NCBI GenBank assembly: GCA_900466605.1
Contig: UBMU01000002.1
Span: 248,001-312,000 of the forward strand
DNA from: Hyphomicrobiales bacterium
GTDB lineage: Bacteria; Pseudomonadota; Alphaproteobacteria; Rhizobiales; Rhizobiaceae
Direction of reading: 5' to 3'
Length of the DNA: 64,000 nucleotides
Shown here: positions 26,759-35,638 of the stretch, in pieces
Numbering within the stretch: the stretch's first letter is position 1
How the letters are laid out: every line of letters starts with the position of its first letter
Notes under the pieces: generated by a model
Told to the model about the DNA's origin: nothing
The model's input: the letters and a program-made list of their open reading frames with translations, nothing else
Database searches by the model: none
Translations under genes and position numbers: made by a program

Positions 26759-27298
26759 TCAGGCGAGCGAACGCGGCGTGACGAACCGTTCCAATGTGCC
26801 GCTTTGCGGCTTGAGCTGCGTCCAGCGATCAGCATCGAACGCGATGACCGCAAGTGCGGCCGTCGGAAATTTCTGCCTGATGCCAGCACATGCCTCCGGA
26901 TCGCCCGCGCCGATCAATCCATCCGCAAGATCCTGAAAGCCGGGATTGTGCCCAATCAGCATAAGCGTCAGGATCGATGGATCGATCGACTGAACCACGG
27001 CTGCGATTTTCGCCGCCGAGGCTTCGTACAGGTCTTCGCTATCCCGTTTTGCGATTGAGGATGGGAGCTTCCTGGCGACAAGCTCCCACGTCTGCTGCGT
27101 GCGGCGAGCCGACGACACCATTACAAGATCTGGAATTAGCTTTTCTCCAGCGAGATAGCGACCGATCAGTGGTGCTGTCTTCTCTCCGCGACCTGCAAGC
27201 GGACGGTCATGATCGGCAATGCCTGCGGGCCATGCTGACTTGGCGTGACGAAGGAGGAGGAGGCGCCGTCTTGTGGGCGGTTTCGCTGCAGCGTTCAT
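26759..27298 (-). CDS. SixA-type histidine phosphatase family protein
   Basis: About 179-aa phosphatase of the histidine phosphatase superfamily. The phospho-accepting motif LLRHAKSAW lies near residue 18, an arginine-bearing SSARRTQQTWE near residues 62-72, and the second catalytic His in LIGHNPGFQDLA. SixA enzymes remove phosphate from histidine phosphotransfer domains; other members act on small molecules, so the target is open. Start ATG 27298 chosen over a GTG 9 nt upstream; neither has a clear ribosome site. Confidence 0.88.
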   Translation of the reverse strand: MNAAAKPPTRRRLLLLRHAKSAWPAGIADHDRPLAGRGEKTAPLIGRYLAGEKLIPDLVMVSSARRTQQTWELVARKLPSSIAKRDSEDLYEASAAKIAAVVQSIDPSILTLMLIGHNPGFQDLADGLIGAGDPEACAGIRQKFPTAALAVIAFDADRWTQLKPQSGTLERFVTPRSLA

Positions 27299-27372
27299 GT
27301 CGCTCACCAGAAAGGAGCCAGGGTTCGAACGCGGCTATTGTCTCACCGAATGCGTCCGGTGTCTGCTGAGAT

Positions 27373-27402
27373 AGCCTCCCGCTCGTTTCCGAGCGGGAGG
27401 CT
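27373..27402 (-). terminator. Hairpin downstream of leuC
   Basis: A perfect 13-bp stem (AGCCTCCCGCTCG with its complement, 4-nt loop) just after the leuC stop. On the leuC strand it is followed by ATCTC rather than a T-run, so termination may be inefficient or factor-assisted. Confidence 0.6.
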
Positions 27403-27410
27403 TTCCTGTC

Positions 27411-28820
27411 TTAATTCCACTCGCGAATATCGACGAAGTGGCCGGCGATCGCGGCTGCTGCAGCCATGGCCGGGGAGACCAGATGCGTGCGGCCCTTGAA
27501 ACCTTGACGACCTTCGAAGTTGCGGTTGGAGGTCGAGGCGCAACGCTCGCCGGGCTTCAGGCGGTCGTCGTTCATGGCAAGACACATAGAGCAGCCCGGC
27601 TCGCGCCAGTCGAAGCCGGCGGCCTTGAATATCTTGTCGAGGCCTTCCTGCTCTGCCTGCTCCTTCACGAGGCCGGAGCCTGGAACGATCATGGCATTGA
27701 CGGTCGAGGCAACGGTTTTGCCTTCGACGACCTTGGCGACGGCGCGCAGGTCTTCAATACGGCCGTTGGTGCAGGAACCGATGAAGACGCGGTCGATGCT
27801 GATGTCAGTGATCGGGGTGCCGGGCTTCAGACCCATGTAATCAAGTGCACGCCACTTGGAAGCGCGCTTCGTTTCTTCCGGGATTTCATCAGGGTTCGGG
27901 ACGACGCCCTGAACGGAAATGACGTCCTCCGGCGAAGAGCCCCAGGAAACGATCGGCGGCAGTTCGGCGGCGTTGAGCTTCACAACGCGGTCAAAATGCG
28001 CGCCCTCGTCCGACTTGAGAGTCTTCCAATAAGCGATCGCCTGCTCCAGCGCCTCGCCCTTCGGCGCGCGCGGCTTGCCTGTGATGTATTCGAAGGTGAT
28101 GTCGTCGGGCGCGATCAGGCCGGCGCGTGCGCCGCCTTCGATCGACATGTTGCAGATCGTCATGCGGCCTTCCATCGACAGCGCGCGAATGGCCTCGCCG
28201 GCATATTCGATGACGTAGCCGGTGCCGCCGGCCGTGCCGATTTCACCGATGATGGCGAGAACGATATCCTTTGCGGTCACACCGGCCGGCAGCTGGCCGT
28301 CGACCTGCACCAGCATGTTCTTCGCCTTCTTCTGGATCAGCGTCTGGGTCGCGAGCACGTGCTCGACCTCAGACGTTCCGATGCCATGGGCAAGCGAGCC
28401 GAACGCGCCGTGCGTCGAAGTGTGGCTGTCGCCGCAGACGATCGTCATACCAGGCAGGGTGAAACCCTGTTCCGGTCCAATGATGTGGACGATGCCCTGG
28501 CGCTTGTCGTTTTCCGAGTAGTACTCGACATTGAACTCGGCGGCGTTGATGGCGAGCTGCTCGACCTGGATACGGCTCTCCTCGTTCTTGATGCCGAGGT
28601 GGCGATCCGGTGAGGTTGGAACGTTGTGGTCGACGACAGCCAGCGTCTTTTCAGGTGCACGAACCTTGCGGCCGGTCATGCGCAGGCCTTCGAAAGCCTG
28701 CGGTGAGGTGACTTCGTGGACCAGGTGGCGGTCGATGTAGAGAAGACAGGTGCCGTCGTCCTGCTGATCGACCAGGTGGTCGTCCCAGATCTTGTCGTAA
28801 AGGGTACGCGGTGCGCTCAT
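27411..28820 (-). CDS. leuC: 3-isopropylmalate dehydratase large subunit
   Basis: 469-aa aconitase-family enzyme of leucine biosynthesis. It isomerises 2- to 3-isopropylmalate together with LeuD, which is not in the window. 4Fe-4S ligands are visible in GSCTNGR and in [10 protein letters not shown]. Substrate-binding segments [26 protein letters not shown] and the ending [20 protein letters not shown] are standard. A 90-bp untranslated leader before the start holds a short reading frame and a hairpin that could be regulatory. Confidence 0.97.
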   Translation of the reverse strand: MSAPRTLYDKIWDDHLVDQQDDGTCLLYIDRHLVHEVTSPQAFEGLRMTGRKVRAPEKTLAVVDHNVPTSPDRHLGIKNEESRIQVEQLAINAAEFNVEYYSENDKRQGIVHIIGPEQGFTLPGMTIVCGDSHTSTHGAFGSLAHGIGTSEVEHVLATQTLIQKKAKNMLVQVDGQLPAGVTAKDIVLAIIGEIGTAGGTGYVIEYAGEAIRALSMEGRMTICNMSIEGGARAGLIAPDDITFEYITGKPRAPKGEALEQAIAYWKTLKSDEGAHFDRVVKLNAAELPPIVSWGSSPEDVISVQGVVPNPDEIPEETKRASKWRALDYMGLKPGTPITDISIDRVFIGSCTNGRIEDLRAVAKVVEGKTVASTVNAMIVPGSGLVKEQAEQEGLDKIFKAAGFDWREPGCSMCLAMNDDRLKPGERCASTSNRNFEGRQGFKGRTHLVSPAMAAAAAIAGHFVDIREWN

Positions 28821-28865
28821 GGCGGTATGTCCGTTCTTTGATGCGTATGGAGAAATGGAGCTGGT

Positions 28866-28881
28866 GGCGGACAGATCCGCC
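28866..28881 (-). promoter_or_regulatory. Leader hairpin upstream of leuC
   Basis: A 6-bp GGCGGA/TCCGCC stem with 4-nt loop in the 5' leader of leuC, located just after a 25-codon possible leader reading frame (28973 to 28896, minus strand). No T-run follows. It could be part of an attenuation or translational control element. Confidence 0.35.
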
Positions 28882-29065
28882 GGGCCGTCGTTCGATCAAC
28901 GAAGTCGGCTGTTGAGTGCACCGGAAACAGCCGCAAAGAAGCGTGCCGGCAGGCGATAATGATCCTGCAGCACGAAAATATGCGACCCAATGCAACTAAA
29001 CTTGGATTCCATGAGCTGTCACATACCAATTTTTCGCGACGGCGGCAATTCGAATCATTCGGCCG

Positions 29066-29887
29066 CTAGCGCCGGTCGTTCCCGCGCATCCGTTTCTCCA
29101 CTTGCCTCAGTGCAAGCGACAAACCGATGGTCAGGACGAGGTAGATACAGGTGACGATCGAATAGGTTTCAAAGAAGCGAAACGAGCCGGAGGCATAGAT
29201 TTTGCCCATTTGCGTGATGTCGGAGACGCCAAGCACCGAGACCAGCGATGAATCCTTGACCATTGCCACGAAGTCGTTCGATAGCGGCGGGAAGATTACC
29301 TTGATCGCCTGCGGAAAGACGACGAAGCGGAAGCGGTGATAGCGCGACAGGCCCAGCGCCTTGGCCGCCTCGATCTGGCCGTGGTCGACCGATTGAATGC
29401 CGGCGCGGAAAACTTCGGCGATGAACGAGGAATAGCCGATCATCAGGGCGATGATCGCTCGCCACATCAGCGAGAAGTCGCGCACCATCACCGGTTCGCT
29501 CAAGCCGGCCTGCACCAGTGGACTGGTCAGGAAGTTGTAGGCGGCGACGATGCCGGGGGCGCCCACGAAGGCGACATAGAACAGCAGTACCAGCATCGGC
29601 ACGCCGCGGATGACTTCGATGTAGAAGCGTGAGATCTGGCGGAGCGCAACGCTGTCGGACAGTCCAAGCAGCGCTATGCCGAGGCCGAGAATGGTCGCCA
29701 GCGAAAATCCCACCAACGTCACGAAGATGGTGACGCCGACGCCGTTGAAGACGGTGCGGAACACCTGCGCGTAGATGTCGTTGGTGACGATGACGATGGC
29801 AAGGATGATGCCGATGACGACAAGGGCGACCAGCCACCAAGGAAAGTCGCCCTTACTATGCCCGCCGGGGGCTGGCTGCTGAGCCAT
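29066..29887 (-). CDS. Amino-acid ABC transporter permease (HisM/GlnP type)
   Basis: 273-aa inner-membrane permease. After a short cytoplasmic tail and a first hydrophobic segment (about residues 20-40) comes FNGVGVTIFVTLVGFSLATILGLGIALL, the typical entry of polar-amino-acid permeases. RFYIEVIRGVPMLVLLFYVAFVG and the EAA region RAGIQSVDHGQIEAAKALGLSRYHRF follow. It pairs with the binding protein gene 22 bp upstream. No ATP-binding subunit gene lies next to it, so the ATPase must be encoded elsewhere or shared. Confidence 0.92.
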   Translation of the reverse strand: MAQQPAPGGHSKGDFPWWLVALVVIGIILAIVIVTNDIYAQVFRTVFNGVGVTIFVTLVGFSLATILGLGIALLGLSDSVALRQISRFYIEVIRGVPMLVLLFYVAFVGAPGIVAAYNFLTSPLVQAGLSEPVMVRDFSLMWRAIIALMIGYSSFIAEVFRAGIQSVDHGQIEAAKALGLSRYHRFRFVVFPQAIKVIFPPLSNDFVAMVKDSSLVSVLGVSDITQMGKIYASGSFRFFETYSIVTCIYLVLTIGLSLALRQVEKRMRGNDRR

Positions 29888-29909
29888 CACGTGTTAGCCG
29901 AAGACGGGA

Positions 29910-30707
29910 TCATTGCCCCATCTTGTAGTCGAGAAACCACTTCTTGCTCAGCGCGTCGAATGTGCCGTCGGCCTTCAGGCTTGCGATCGCGGCATTCACC
30001 GGGGCGACGAGATCCGAGCCCTTCGGGAAGATGAAGCCGAAGTCTTCGGTGCCGAGCGGGCCGCCGATGACCTTCAGGCCGCCGTTCGAGGCGTCGACAT
30101 AGCCCTTTGCGGCGACGCTGTCGGTCAGCACTACGTCGACGTCGCCGGCCTTGAGTGCCTGCACGGTGGCGCCGAAGGTTTCGAAGAGCTTTACGCGCGG
30201 GTTCTGCTCGTTGCCATCGAGAATCTCATAGACCGCCGTATAGAAAGGCGAGGTGCCCGGCTGCGCACCGACGAGGCCGTCGTTGAAGGCACCGAAGGTC
30301 TTGCCGTCAGTGAAGCGTTTCTCGTCGCCGCGTACGAGCATGAACTGCTGCGAGCGCAAATAGGGATCGGAGAAATCAACCTTAGCCTTGCGATCATCCT
30401 TGATGGTGATGCCGGTCATGCCGATGTTGTACTGATTGTCGGAAACGGCCTGGATCATCGCGTCCCAGCTGGTGTTCTGGTACTCGACCTTGAAATTCAG
30501 CCGCTTGGCGATCTCGTTCATTGCATCATATTCCCAGCCGATCGCCTTGCCAGACTTCGGATCGACGAACTGCAGCGGCGGGTAGGCGTTCTCGGTGACG
30601 ACGACGACCGACTTGCCTTGAAGGTCCGGAAGGTCGGCGCCTACGGCGGCTAGCGGCGACAGGACGAGAGCGGTCAGTCCTGCGAGGACGGTGCGGCGGA
30701 ACGGCAT
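29910..30707 (-). CDS. Amino-acid ABC transporter substrate-binding protein
   Basis: 265-aa periplasmic binding protein of family 3. A Sec signal peptide (about residues 1-24, ending AAVGA) precedes [28 protein letters not shown], the classic family opening. [26 protein letters not shown] is the conserved central motif. GGGGAG precedes the ATG at 30707. It likely binds a polar amino acid; the ligand cannot be told. It lies immediately after the rplS terminator. Confidence 0.93.
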   Translation of the reverse strand: MPFRRTVLAGLTALVLSPLAAVGADLPDLQGKSVVVVTENAYPPLQFVDPKSGKAIGWEYDAMNEIAKRLNFKVEYQNTSWDAMIQAVSDNQYNIGMTGITIKDDRKAKVDFSDPYLRSQQFMLVRGDEKRFTDGKTFGAFNDGLVGAQPGTSPFYTAVYEILDGNEQNPRVKLFETFGATVQALKAGDVDVVLTDSVAAKGYVDASNGGLKVIGGPLGTEDFGFIFPKGSDLVAPVNAAIASLKADGTFDALSKKWFLDYKMGQ

Positions 30708-30790
30708 CAAGTATCTCCCCAAAATATGGCTCGCGAAACCTGTCATAGTTGCGAAGCGGATAGCAAGAGCATTGCCGCTTGCGGAGACCC

Positions 30791-30820
30791 AAAAATAGAA
30801 AAGGCGGCCCAAAGACCGCC
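30791..30820 (-). terminator. Terminator downstream of rplS
   Basis: Stem GGCGG/CCGCC with an 8-nt loop, followed on the minus strand by a T-rich tail (TTTTCTATTTTT). Placed 35 bp after the rplS stop. Confidence 0.7.
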
Positions 30821-30854
30821 CTTCCATGCAAAGATTTTTGCGTTGCCGCAGAAC

Positions 30855-31391
30855 TTATTCTGCTGCCGGTTCGGCCGCTGCTGCAGCTTCGGCTGCTGCC
30901 TTGGCTTCTGCGGCTTCCTGTGCTGCCTTTTCGGCTGCCAGGGCCTGAGCTGCTGCGACCTTTTCAGCTTCCAGGCGTGCCTTTTCCTGGGCAAGAGCGG
31001 CGCGCTCGGCGTCGTTGAGCTTGCGGGCGCGAACGCCGGTGTCTTCAACGATACGAGCGGACTTACCGCGACGGTCGCGCAGGTAGTAGAGCTTGGCGCG
31101 ACGGACTTTACCGCGGCGAACGACTTCTACGCTTTCGATAGCAGGCGAGTAGATCGGGAATACGCGCTCGACGCCTTCGCCGTAGGAGATCTTGCGGACC
31201 GTGAAGTTCTCCTGCAGACCGCCGCCCGAACGGGCGATGCAGACGCCTTCGTAGGCCTGCACGCGGGTACGCGTGCCTTCCGTGACCTTCACGTTAACGC
31301 GAACGGTATCACCCGGGGAGAATTCCGGGAGCGTACGCTGGGCTTCGATCTTGGCGACCTGTTCGGCCTCAAGCTGCTGAATGATGTTCAT
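30855..31391 (-). CDS. rplS: 50S ribosomal protein L19
   Basis: 178-aa L19. The core (about residues 1-118, including [25 protein letters not shown] and [28 protein letters not shown]) is standard. The C-terminal 60 residues are an Ala/Glu/Lys-rich, probably helical extension; E. coli L19 is 115 aa. Extended forms are common in rhizobia. It follows trmD after a 223-bp gap, so it probably has its own promoter or leader, and a terminator follows. Confidence 0.97.
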   Translation of the reverse strand: MNIIQQLEAEQVAKIEAQRTLPEFSPGDTVRVNVKVTEGTRTRVQAYEGVCIARSGGGLQENFTVRKISYGEGVERVFPIYSPAIESVEVVRRGKVRRAKLYYLRDRRGKSARIVEDTGVRARKLNDAERAALAQEKARLEAEKVAAAQALAAEKAAQEAAEAKAAAEAAAAAEPAAE

Positions 31392-31614
31392 CGTCTTAAC
31401 CTTTGGTTCTTCTGAAACAGCCAGAGCGCTCGACACATGTCCTTCGGTTGATAACCTCCGGAGTTAGCCCTTACGGGCGGGAGCGGGTTCGCCATTCTTT
31501 GTTGCTGGCAGACGGGGATAACCCCATTTCCGCGTGCGCTCCTACACGAAAGCAGCCGGCTTGTCATCCCTTGAGCCGAAAAATTGTCGTGCGGTTTGAG
31601 CAATTATCGGGCTT

Positions 31615-32316
31615 TCAGCGGCTATTCTCTGGATGGGCCGCTTGCAGCAGGTCCGGACGCCGCTCTTTCGTCAGTTGCAGCGCCTGCTCCCGGCGCCACT
31701 TGTCGATCGCGCCGTGATTGCCAGACGTTAGGATCGGTGGAATCTCGCGGCTCTCCCACTCCTGTGGCCGGGTGTAATGCGGATGTTCCAGCAGGCCGCC
31801 TTCGAAGCTCTCATGCAGTCCGGAAAGATCGTTGCCCATGACGCCGGGCAAAATACGGACGATCGCATCGAGTACCGTCAGTGCTGCCGGCTCGCCGCCC
31901 GAAAGCACGTAGTCGCCGATCGAGACTTCTTCCAGCTCGCGTGCATCAATAACACGCTGATCCACGCCTTCGAAGCGGCCGCAAACGATGATGACGCCGT
32001 CGCCGGACGCCAGTTCGCGCACGCGCTCCTGGGTCAGAGGCTTGCCGCGTGGGCTCATCAGCAGGCGCGGGCGGCTGTCGTTTTCGGAGGCACTGTCGAT
32101 GGCGCGGGCGAGAACATCGGGCTTGAGGACCATGCCCGCGCCGCCGCCGGCGGGCGTATCATCCACTGTGCGGTGCTTGTCGGTGGCGAAATCGCGGATC
32201 TGCAACGTGTCGAGCGACCACTGGCCACGCTCCATCGCCTTTCCGGCGAGGGAATAGCCGAGGTGGCCCGGAAACATTTCCGGATAGAGGGTCAGCACGG
32301 TCGCGCGAAACGCCAT
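31615..32316 (-). CDS. trmD: tRNA (guanine-37-N1)-methyltransferase
   Basis: 233-aa SPOUT methyltransferase that methylates G37 of tRNAs reading CNN codons, preventing frameshifts. The N-terminus [43 protein letters not shown] and the knotted SAM site [11 protein letters not shown] with [14 protein letters not shown] are all present. It starts 8 bp after rimM, in the conserved rpsP-rimM-trmD-rplS order. ATG 32316 fits the family N-terminus. Confidence 0.96.
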   Translation of the reverse strand: MAFRATVLTLYPEMFPGHLGYSLAGKAMERGQWSLDTLQIRDFATDKHRTVDDTPAGGGAGMVLKPDVLARAIDSASENDSRPRLLMSPRGKPLTQERVRELASGDGVIIVCGRFEGVDQRVIDARELEEVSIGDYVLSGGEPAALTVLDAIVRILPGVMGNDLSGLHESFEGGLLEHPHYTRPQEWESREIPPILTSGNHGAIDKWRREQALQLTKERRPDLLQAAHPENSR

Positions 32317-32324
32317 CGACCGCC

Positions 32325-32894
32325 TCACTTCTTCTTCTTGGGCTTGTCAGGCGTGAACTTCGGGCCGTCATCCTCGCTTTCGACCAGGCCGGCAGCCAGC
32401 GGATCGATGGTGATCCTGCCGGCTTCAAGGTCGATCTCGAGTACTGAGACTTCTGAGAACGGGATCAGAACGGGGCGTTTGCCCGGTCCCTTCAGTTCGA
32501 GGAGATCGCCGGCGCCGAAATCGAAGACGCCGGTCACTTTTCCGTAGCTGACGCCTTGGTCGTCGATCGCTTCCAGACCTTCGAGATCGGCGTAGAAGAA
32601 TTCGTCCTCCTCCAGTTCCTCGTCCGGCAGGTTGTCGCGCTCGATGTAGAGCTCCAGTCCGTTCAGCGCCTCGGCCGCAGTACGGTTGTTGATACCGCGG
32701 AAGCGGACGACGACAACGTTCTTCATTTCTCGGATGTCGAGGATCTCGAAGGTACGCCCATCCATGCTGTGCAGGCTGCCGTAGTCGCCGAGTGCGGTCG
32801 GGTCGGCGGTATAGGCCTTGGCGCGTACTTCGCCGCGCAGCCCCTGGGCGCCGCCGATCGTTGCCATCAAAACGGGATTTTCAAGCTTTGCCAT
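32325..32894 (-). CDS. rimM: 16S rRNA-processing protein RimM
   Basis: 189-aa 30S maturation factor. The RimM N-terminal domain begins [23 protein letters not shown]; the PRC-barrel domain follows with [16 protein letters not shown] and [24 protein letters not shown]. It ends in a short acidic then lysine-rich tail. It binds S19 in the 30S head. The start ATG 32894 lies 117 bp after rpsP, with a terminator-like hairpin in the gap, so readthrough or a second promoter must supply rimM-trmD. Confidence 0.95.
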   Translation of the reverse strand: MAKLENPVLMATIGGAQGLRGEVRAKAYTADPTALGDYGSLHSMDGRTFEILDIREMKNVVVVRFRGINNRTAAEALNGLELYIERDNLPDEELEEDEFFYADLEGLEAIDDQGVSYGKVTGVFDFGAGDLLELKGPGKRPVLIPFSEVSVLEIDLEAGRITIDPLAAGLVESEDDGPKFTPDKPKKKK

Positions 32895-32957
32895 GACGTC
32901 CTTCACATGAAGCCGTAAATCTGGGTTTCTCTTAACCGAAGTGCGGCGGAATGGAAA

Positions 32958-32994
32958 CGAAAACGGGCGGCATGTCGCCATGCCGCCCGTTTCA
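32958..32994 (-). terminator. Hairpin terminator between rpsP and rimM
   Basis: A perfect 14-bp stem (AAACGGGCGGCATG with its complement, 4-nt loop), followed on the minus strand by TTTTCG. It lies inside a ribosomal operon and probably sets rpsP expression above rimM-trmD. Confidence 0.75.
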
Positions 32995-33011
32995 TAAGGG
33001 AAGGATCCCGA

Positions 33012-33380
33012 TTATTCTGCGGAAGCAGCAGCTTCGGCAGCGTCAGCAGCCTTCTGAGCCTTCTCAGCAGCGCGCTCCTGAGCCTTCTTGCCCGGCTTTG
33101 CCTTTTCCGGGTTGCTCTTGGCGTCACGCTTTGCGAGGCCAGCTTCGTTCAGGAAGCGCAGAACGCGATCGGTCGGCTGTGCGCCCTGGTCGAGCCAATG
33201 CTTGATGCGGTCGGCGTCGAGCTTGATGCGAGCATCGTTGTCCTTGGCCAGCATCGGGTTCCAGGAACCGAGGTTCTCGAGGAAGCGGCCGTCGCGCGGC
33301 GAACGGGCGTCAGCGAGAACGATGTGGTAGTACGGGCGCTTCTTAGAACCACCGCGTGCGAGACGAATTTTCAGTGCCAT
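33012..33380 (-). CDS. rpsP: 30S ribosomal protein S16
   Basis: 122-aa S16. The core [20 protein letters not shown] through [14 protein letters not shown] is standard (about 80 residues), followed by a Lys/Ala/Glu-rich extension of about 40 residues; E. coli S16 is 82 aa. The extension style matches that of L19 in the same window. It lies 49 bp after the chorismate mutase gene. Confidence 0.97.
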   Translation of the reverse strand: MALKIRLARGGSKKRPYYHIVLADARSPRDGRFLENLGSWNPMLAKDNDARIKLDADRIKHWLDQGAQPTDRVLRFLNEAGLAKRDAKSNPEKAKPGKKAQERAAEKAQKAADAAEAAASAE

Positions 33381-33429
33381 TTTCTTTACTCCTTGGACTT
33401 TTCTGGACCGCCTGATCCGGCGGTATGGT

Positions 33430-33750
33430 TCATTTTGCTGCGGCGCCGTTTTCGGCGTGGTCTGCAGCGATTTGCTCATGATGCCGGATGACTTCCTTGA
33501 TGATGAAGTTCAGGAACTTCTCGGCGAAATCCGGATCCAGATTGGCATCCTTCGCCAGATGGCGGAGGCGTTCGATCTGGTATTCTTCGCGCGCCGGATC
33601 GGCCGGCGGCAACTTGTACTTGGCCTTGAGAACGCCGACCTCTTTGGTGCAGCGAAACCGTTCGGCCAGGATGTGGACCAGCGCTGCGTCGATGTTGTCG
33701 ATCGACTGGCGATAGTTCGAAAGCTGGGCTTTGATTTCAGGATCAATCAT
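33430..33750 (-). CDS. Chorismate mutase (AroQ class)
   Basis: 106-aa all-helical chorismate mutase that converts chorismate to prephenate for phenylalanine and tyrosine synthesis. The pattern [32 protein letters not shown] carries the N-terminal Arg and the following active-site helix. There is no fused prephenate dehydratase or dehydrogenase, so it is a monofunctional enzyme. Its position between ffh (16 bp) and rpsP (49 bp) is characteristic of rhizobial genomes. Confidence 0.93.
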   Translation of the reverse strand: MIDPEIKAQLSNYRQSIDNIDAALVHILAERFRCTKEVGVLKAKYKLPPADPAREEYQIERLRHLAKDANLDPDFAEKFLNFIIKEVIRHHEQIAADHAENGAAAK

Positions 33751-33766
33751 CTTCTACGCGACCCCT

Positions 33767-35335
33767 TCACTTCTTCTTGGGCAGGCCCGGAAGACCTGGG
33801 AAACCACCGCCGAGACCTGGCAGCTTGGCGCCGCCAAGCCCTGGCAAACCGCCGCCGCTAAGACCGGGCAGCCCGCCGCCCGGCTTTCCAAGACCGGCAG
33901 CTTCAGCCTGCTTCTGGAGCGCTTCGAGCTGCTTGGGGTCGATGTTCGAAAGATCGGGCATGCCGCCGCCGAGGCCGCCAAGACCCATCTTGCCGGCAAG
34001 GCCGCCCATCATCTGCTTCATCAGGCCGCCTTTGCCCTTGCCGCCCATCATCTTCATCATGTCCGCCATCTGGCGGTGCATCTTCAGAAGCTTGTTGATG
34101 TCGGAGGCGTCGGTGCCGGAGCCGGCGGCGATGCGCTTCTTGCGGGAATGCTTGAGCATATCAGGATTGGCGCGCTCGGCCTTGGTCATCGAACCGATGA
34201 TGGCGAGCTGGCGGCCGAACAGGCTGTCATTGAGACCGGCCGAGGCCATCTTGTCCTTCATGCCGGCCATACCGGGCATCATGCTCATGATGCCGCCCAT
34301 GCCGCCCATCTTCTGCATCTGGCGCAGCTGGTCGGCGAGGTCGTTGAGGTCGAACTTGCCCTTGGCCATCTTGGCGGCCATGGCGGCCGCCTTTTCGGCG
34401 TCGATATTCTCGGCGGCGCGCTCGACCAGCGAGACGATGTCGCCCATGCCGAGAATGCGGTCGGCAATACGGCGGGGGTGGAACTCTTCCAGTTCGCCCA
34501 TGCGCTCACCGACGCCGATGAGCTTGATCGGCTTGCCTGTCACGGCGCGCATCGAGAGCGCTGCACCGCCACGGCCATCGCCGTCCATGCGGGTCAGCAC
34601 CAGGCCGGTGATGCCGACGCGTTCGTCGAAGTTGCGCGCCAGGTTGACGGCGTCCTGACCGGTCAGCGAATCCGCGACCAGCAGGATTTCATGCGGGTTC
34701 GACTTCTTCTTGATGTCGGCCATTTCGACCATCAAGGGCTCGTCGATATGCGTGCGGCCGGCGGTATCGAGGATGACGACGTCATGGCCGCCGAGCTTGG
34801 CTGCCTGTACGGCGCGCGCGGCAATATCCGTCGGCGACTGGCCGGCGATGACCGGCAGCGTATCGACGCCCGTCTGCACGCCGAGTTGGCGCAGCTGTTC
34901 TTGCGCTGCCGGACGTCGCGTATCGAGCGACGCCATCAGCACCTTCTTCTTCTCGCGGTCGGTGAGCCGCTTGGCGATCTTCGCCGATGTCGTGGTCTTG
35001 CCCGAGCCCTGCAGACCGACCATCATGATGACAACAGGAGCGACCGCGTGCAGATCGACGCCGACGCCTTCGCCGCCGAGCATCTCGATCAGCTCGTCAT
35101 GGACGATCTTGACGACCATCTGGCCGGGCTTGATGGACTTCAGAATCTCGGCGCCGACGGCCTTTTCGCGGACGCGGTCGGTGAAGGCGCGCACCACGTC
35201 GAGCGCGACGTCGGCTTCCAGCAGCGCACGGCGAACCTCGCGCAGCGCTGCGGAAACATCGGCTTCCGAAAGCGCGCCACGGCCTGTCAGTCCATTCAGA
35301 ATGGATCCAAGACGGTCCTGGAGGTTCTCAAACAT
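33767..35335 (-). CDS. ffh: Signal recognition particle protein Ffh
   Basis: 522-aa SRP54 GTPase. N domain from MFENLQDRLG, G domain with G1 GLQGSGKTTTSAKIA, RRPAAQEQLR and DTAGRTHIDEPLM, TRMDGDGRGGAAL, then the methionine-rich M domain (MGGMGGIMSMMPGMAGMKDKM). The last 60 residues are an unusual Gly/Pro/Leu-rich tail with repeated GLPGL units. It delivers nascent membrane proteins to FtsY, also in this window. Start 35335 fits the family; a leader of roughly 180 nt holds a terminator-like hairpin. Confidence 0.96.
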   Translation of the reverse strand: MFENLQDRLGSILNGLTGRGALSEADVSAALREVRRALLEADVALDVVRAFTDRVREKAVGAEILKSIKPGQMVVKIVHDELIEMLGGEGVGVDLHAVAPVVIMMVGLQGSGKTTTSAKIAKRLTDREKKKVLMASLDTRRPAAQEQLRQLGVQTGVDTLPVIAGQSPTDIAARAVQAAKLGGHDVVILDTAGRTHIDEPLMVEMADIKKKSNPHEILLVADSLTGQDAVNLARNFDERVGITGLVLTRMDGDGRGGAALSMRAVTGKPIKLIGVGERMGELEEFHPRRIADRILGMGDIVSLVERAAENIDAEKAAAMAAKMAKGKFDLNDLADQLRQMQKMGGMGGIMSMMPGMAGMKDKMASAGLNDSLFGRQLAIIGSMTKAERANPDMLKHSRKKRIAAGSGTDASDINKLLKMHRQMADMMKMMGGKGKGGLMKQMMGGLAGKMGLGGLGGGMPDLSNIDPKQLEALQKQAEAAGLGKPGGGLPGLSGGGLPGLGGAKLPGLGGGFPGLPGLPKKK

Positions 35336-35404
35336 CGGCTCTTCCTTGTGATTTCCTGAAGACGGAAACCTTGTGCTTTTCCTTGACGAAAACAAGACGC
35401 ATAG

Positions 35405-35441
35405 CCAAAAAGCACCCGAGGGCGCATCGCGCTGTCGGGTG
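35405..35441 (-). terminator. Terminator-like hairpin in the ffh leader
   Basis: On the minus strand CACCCGA, then GCGC-GAT-GCGC, then TCGGGTG form a nested stem followed by CTTTTTGG. It lies 70 bp before the ffh start, on the ffh coding strand, and downstream of a promoter candidate. It may terminate a short RNA or act as an attenuator of the ffh-rpsP operon. Confidence 0.6.
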
Positions 35442-35521
35442 TGGACCTCCGGGATCGATTTATACCTTTGCGGGTCCCGGTCGGTGGCTCGAGTCTTGAA
35501 GCTCGTCGCAGATTGAGCGGC

Positions 35522-35550
35522 GGTAAACAGGAAAAAGCGCCGGGAGTCAA
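35522..35550 (-). promoter_or_regulatory. Candidate sigma-70 promoter for the ffh operon
   Basis: Minus strand: CTTGACT (-35, the TTGACT occupying 35545-35550), 17 bp, then TTTACC (-10, 35522-35527). The -35 matches the rhizobial CTTGAC consensus exactly; the -10 is weak. It would start a leader of about 180 nt before ffh. The remainder of 35336-35638 shows no gene. Confidence 0.45.
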
Positions 35551-35638
35551 GGCAAAGCCGAGAAAAGGCAGGGTTTCGGCCTTTCAAAAACGTGCGTCCG
35601 TTCCCAGATCTGCCTTCCCTTCAACGGAAACGCTCTTG

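Noticed and set aside
33731-35359. A 542-codon plus-strand frame opposite ffh
   Set aside because: Low-complexity His/Leu/Ala-rich translation caused by reading the Met- and Gly-rich ffh backwards.
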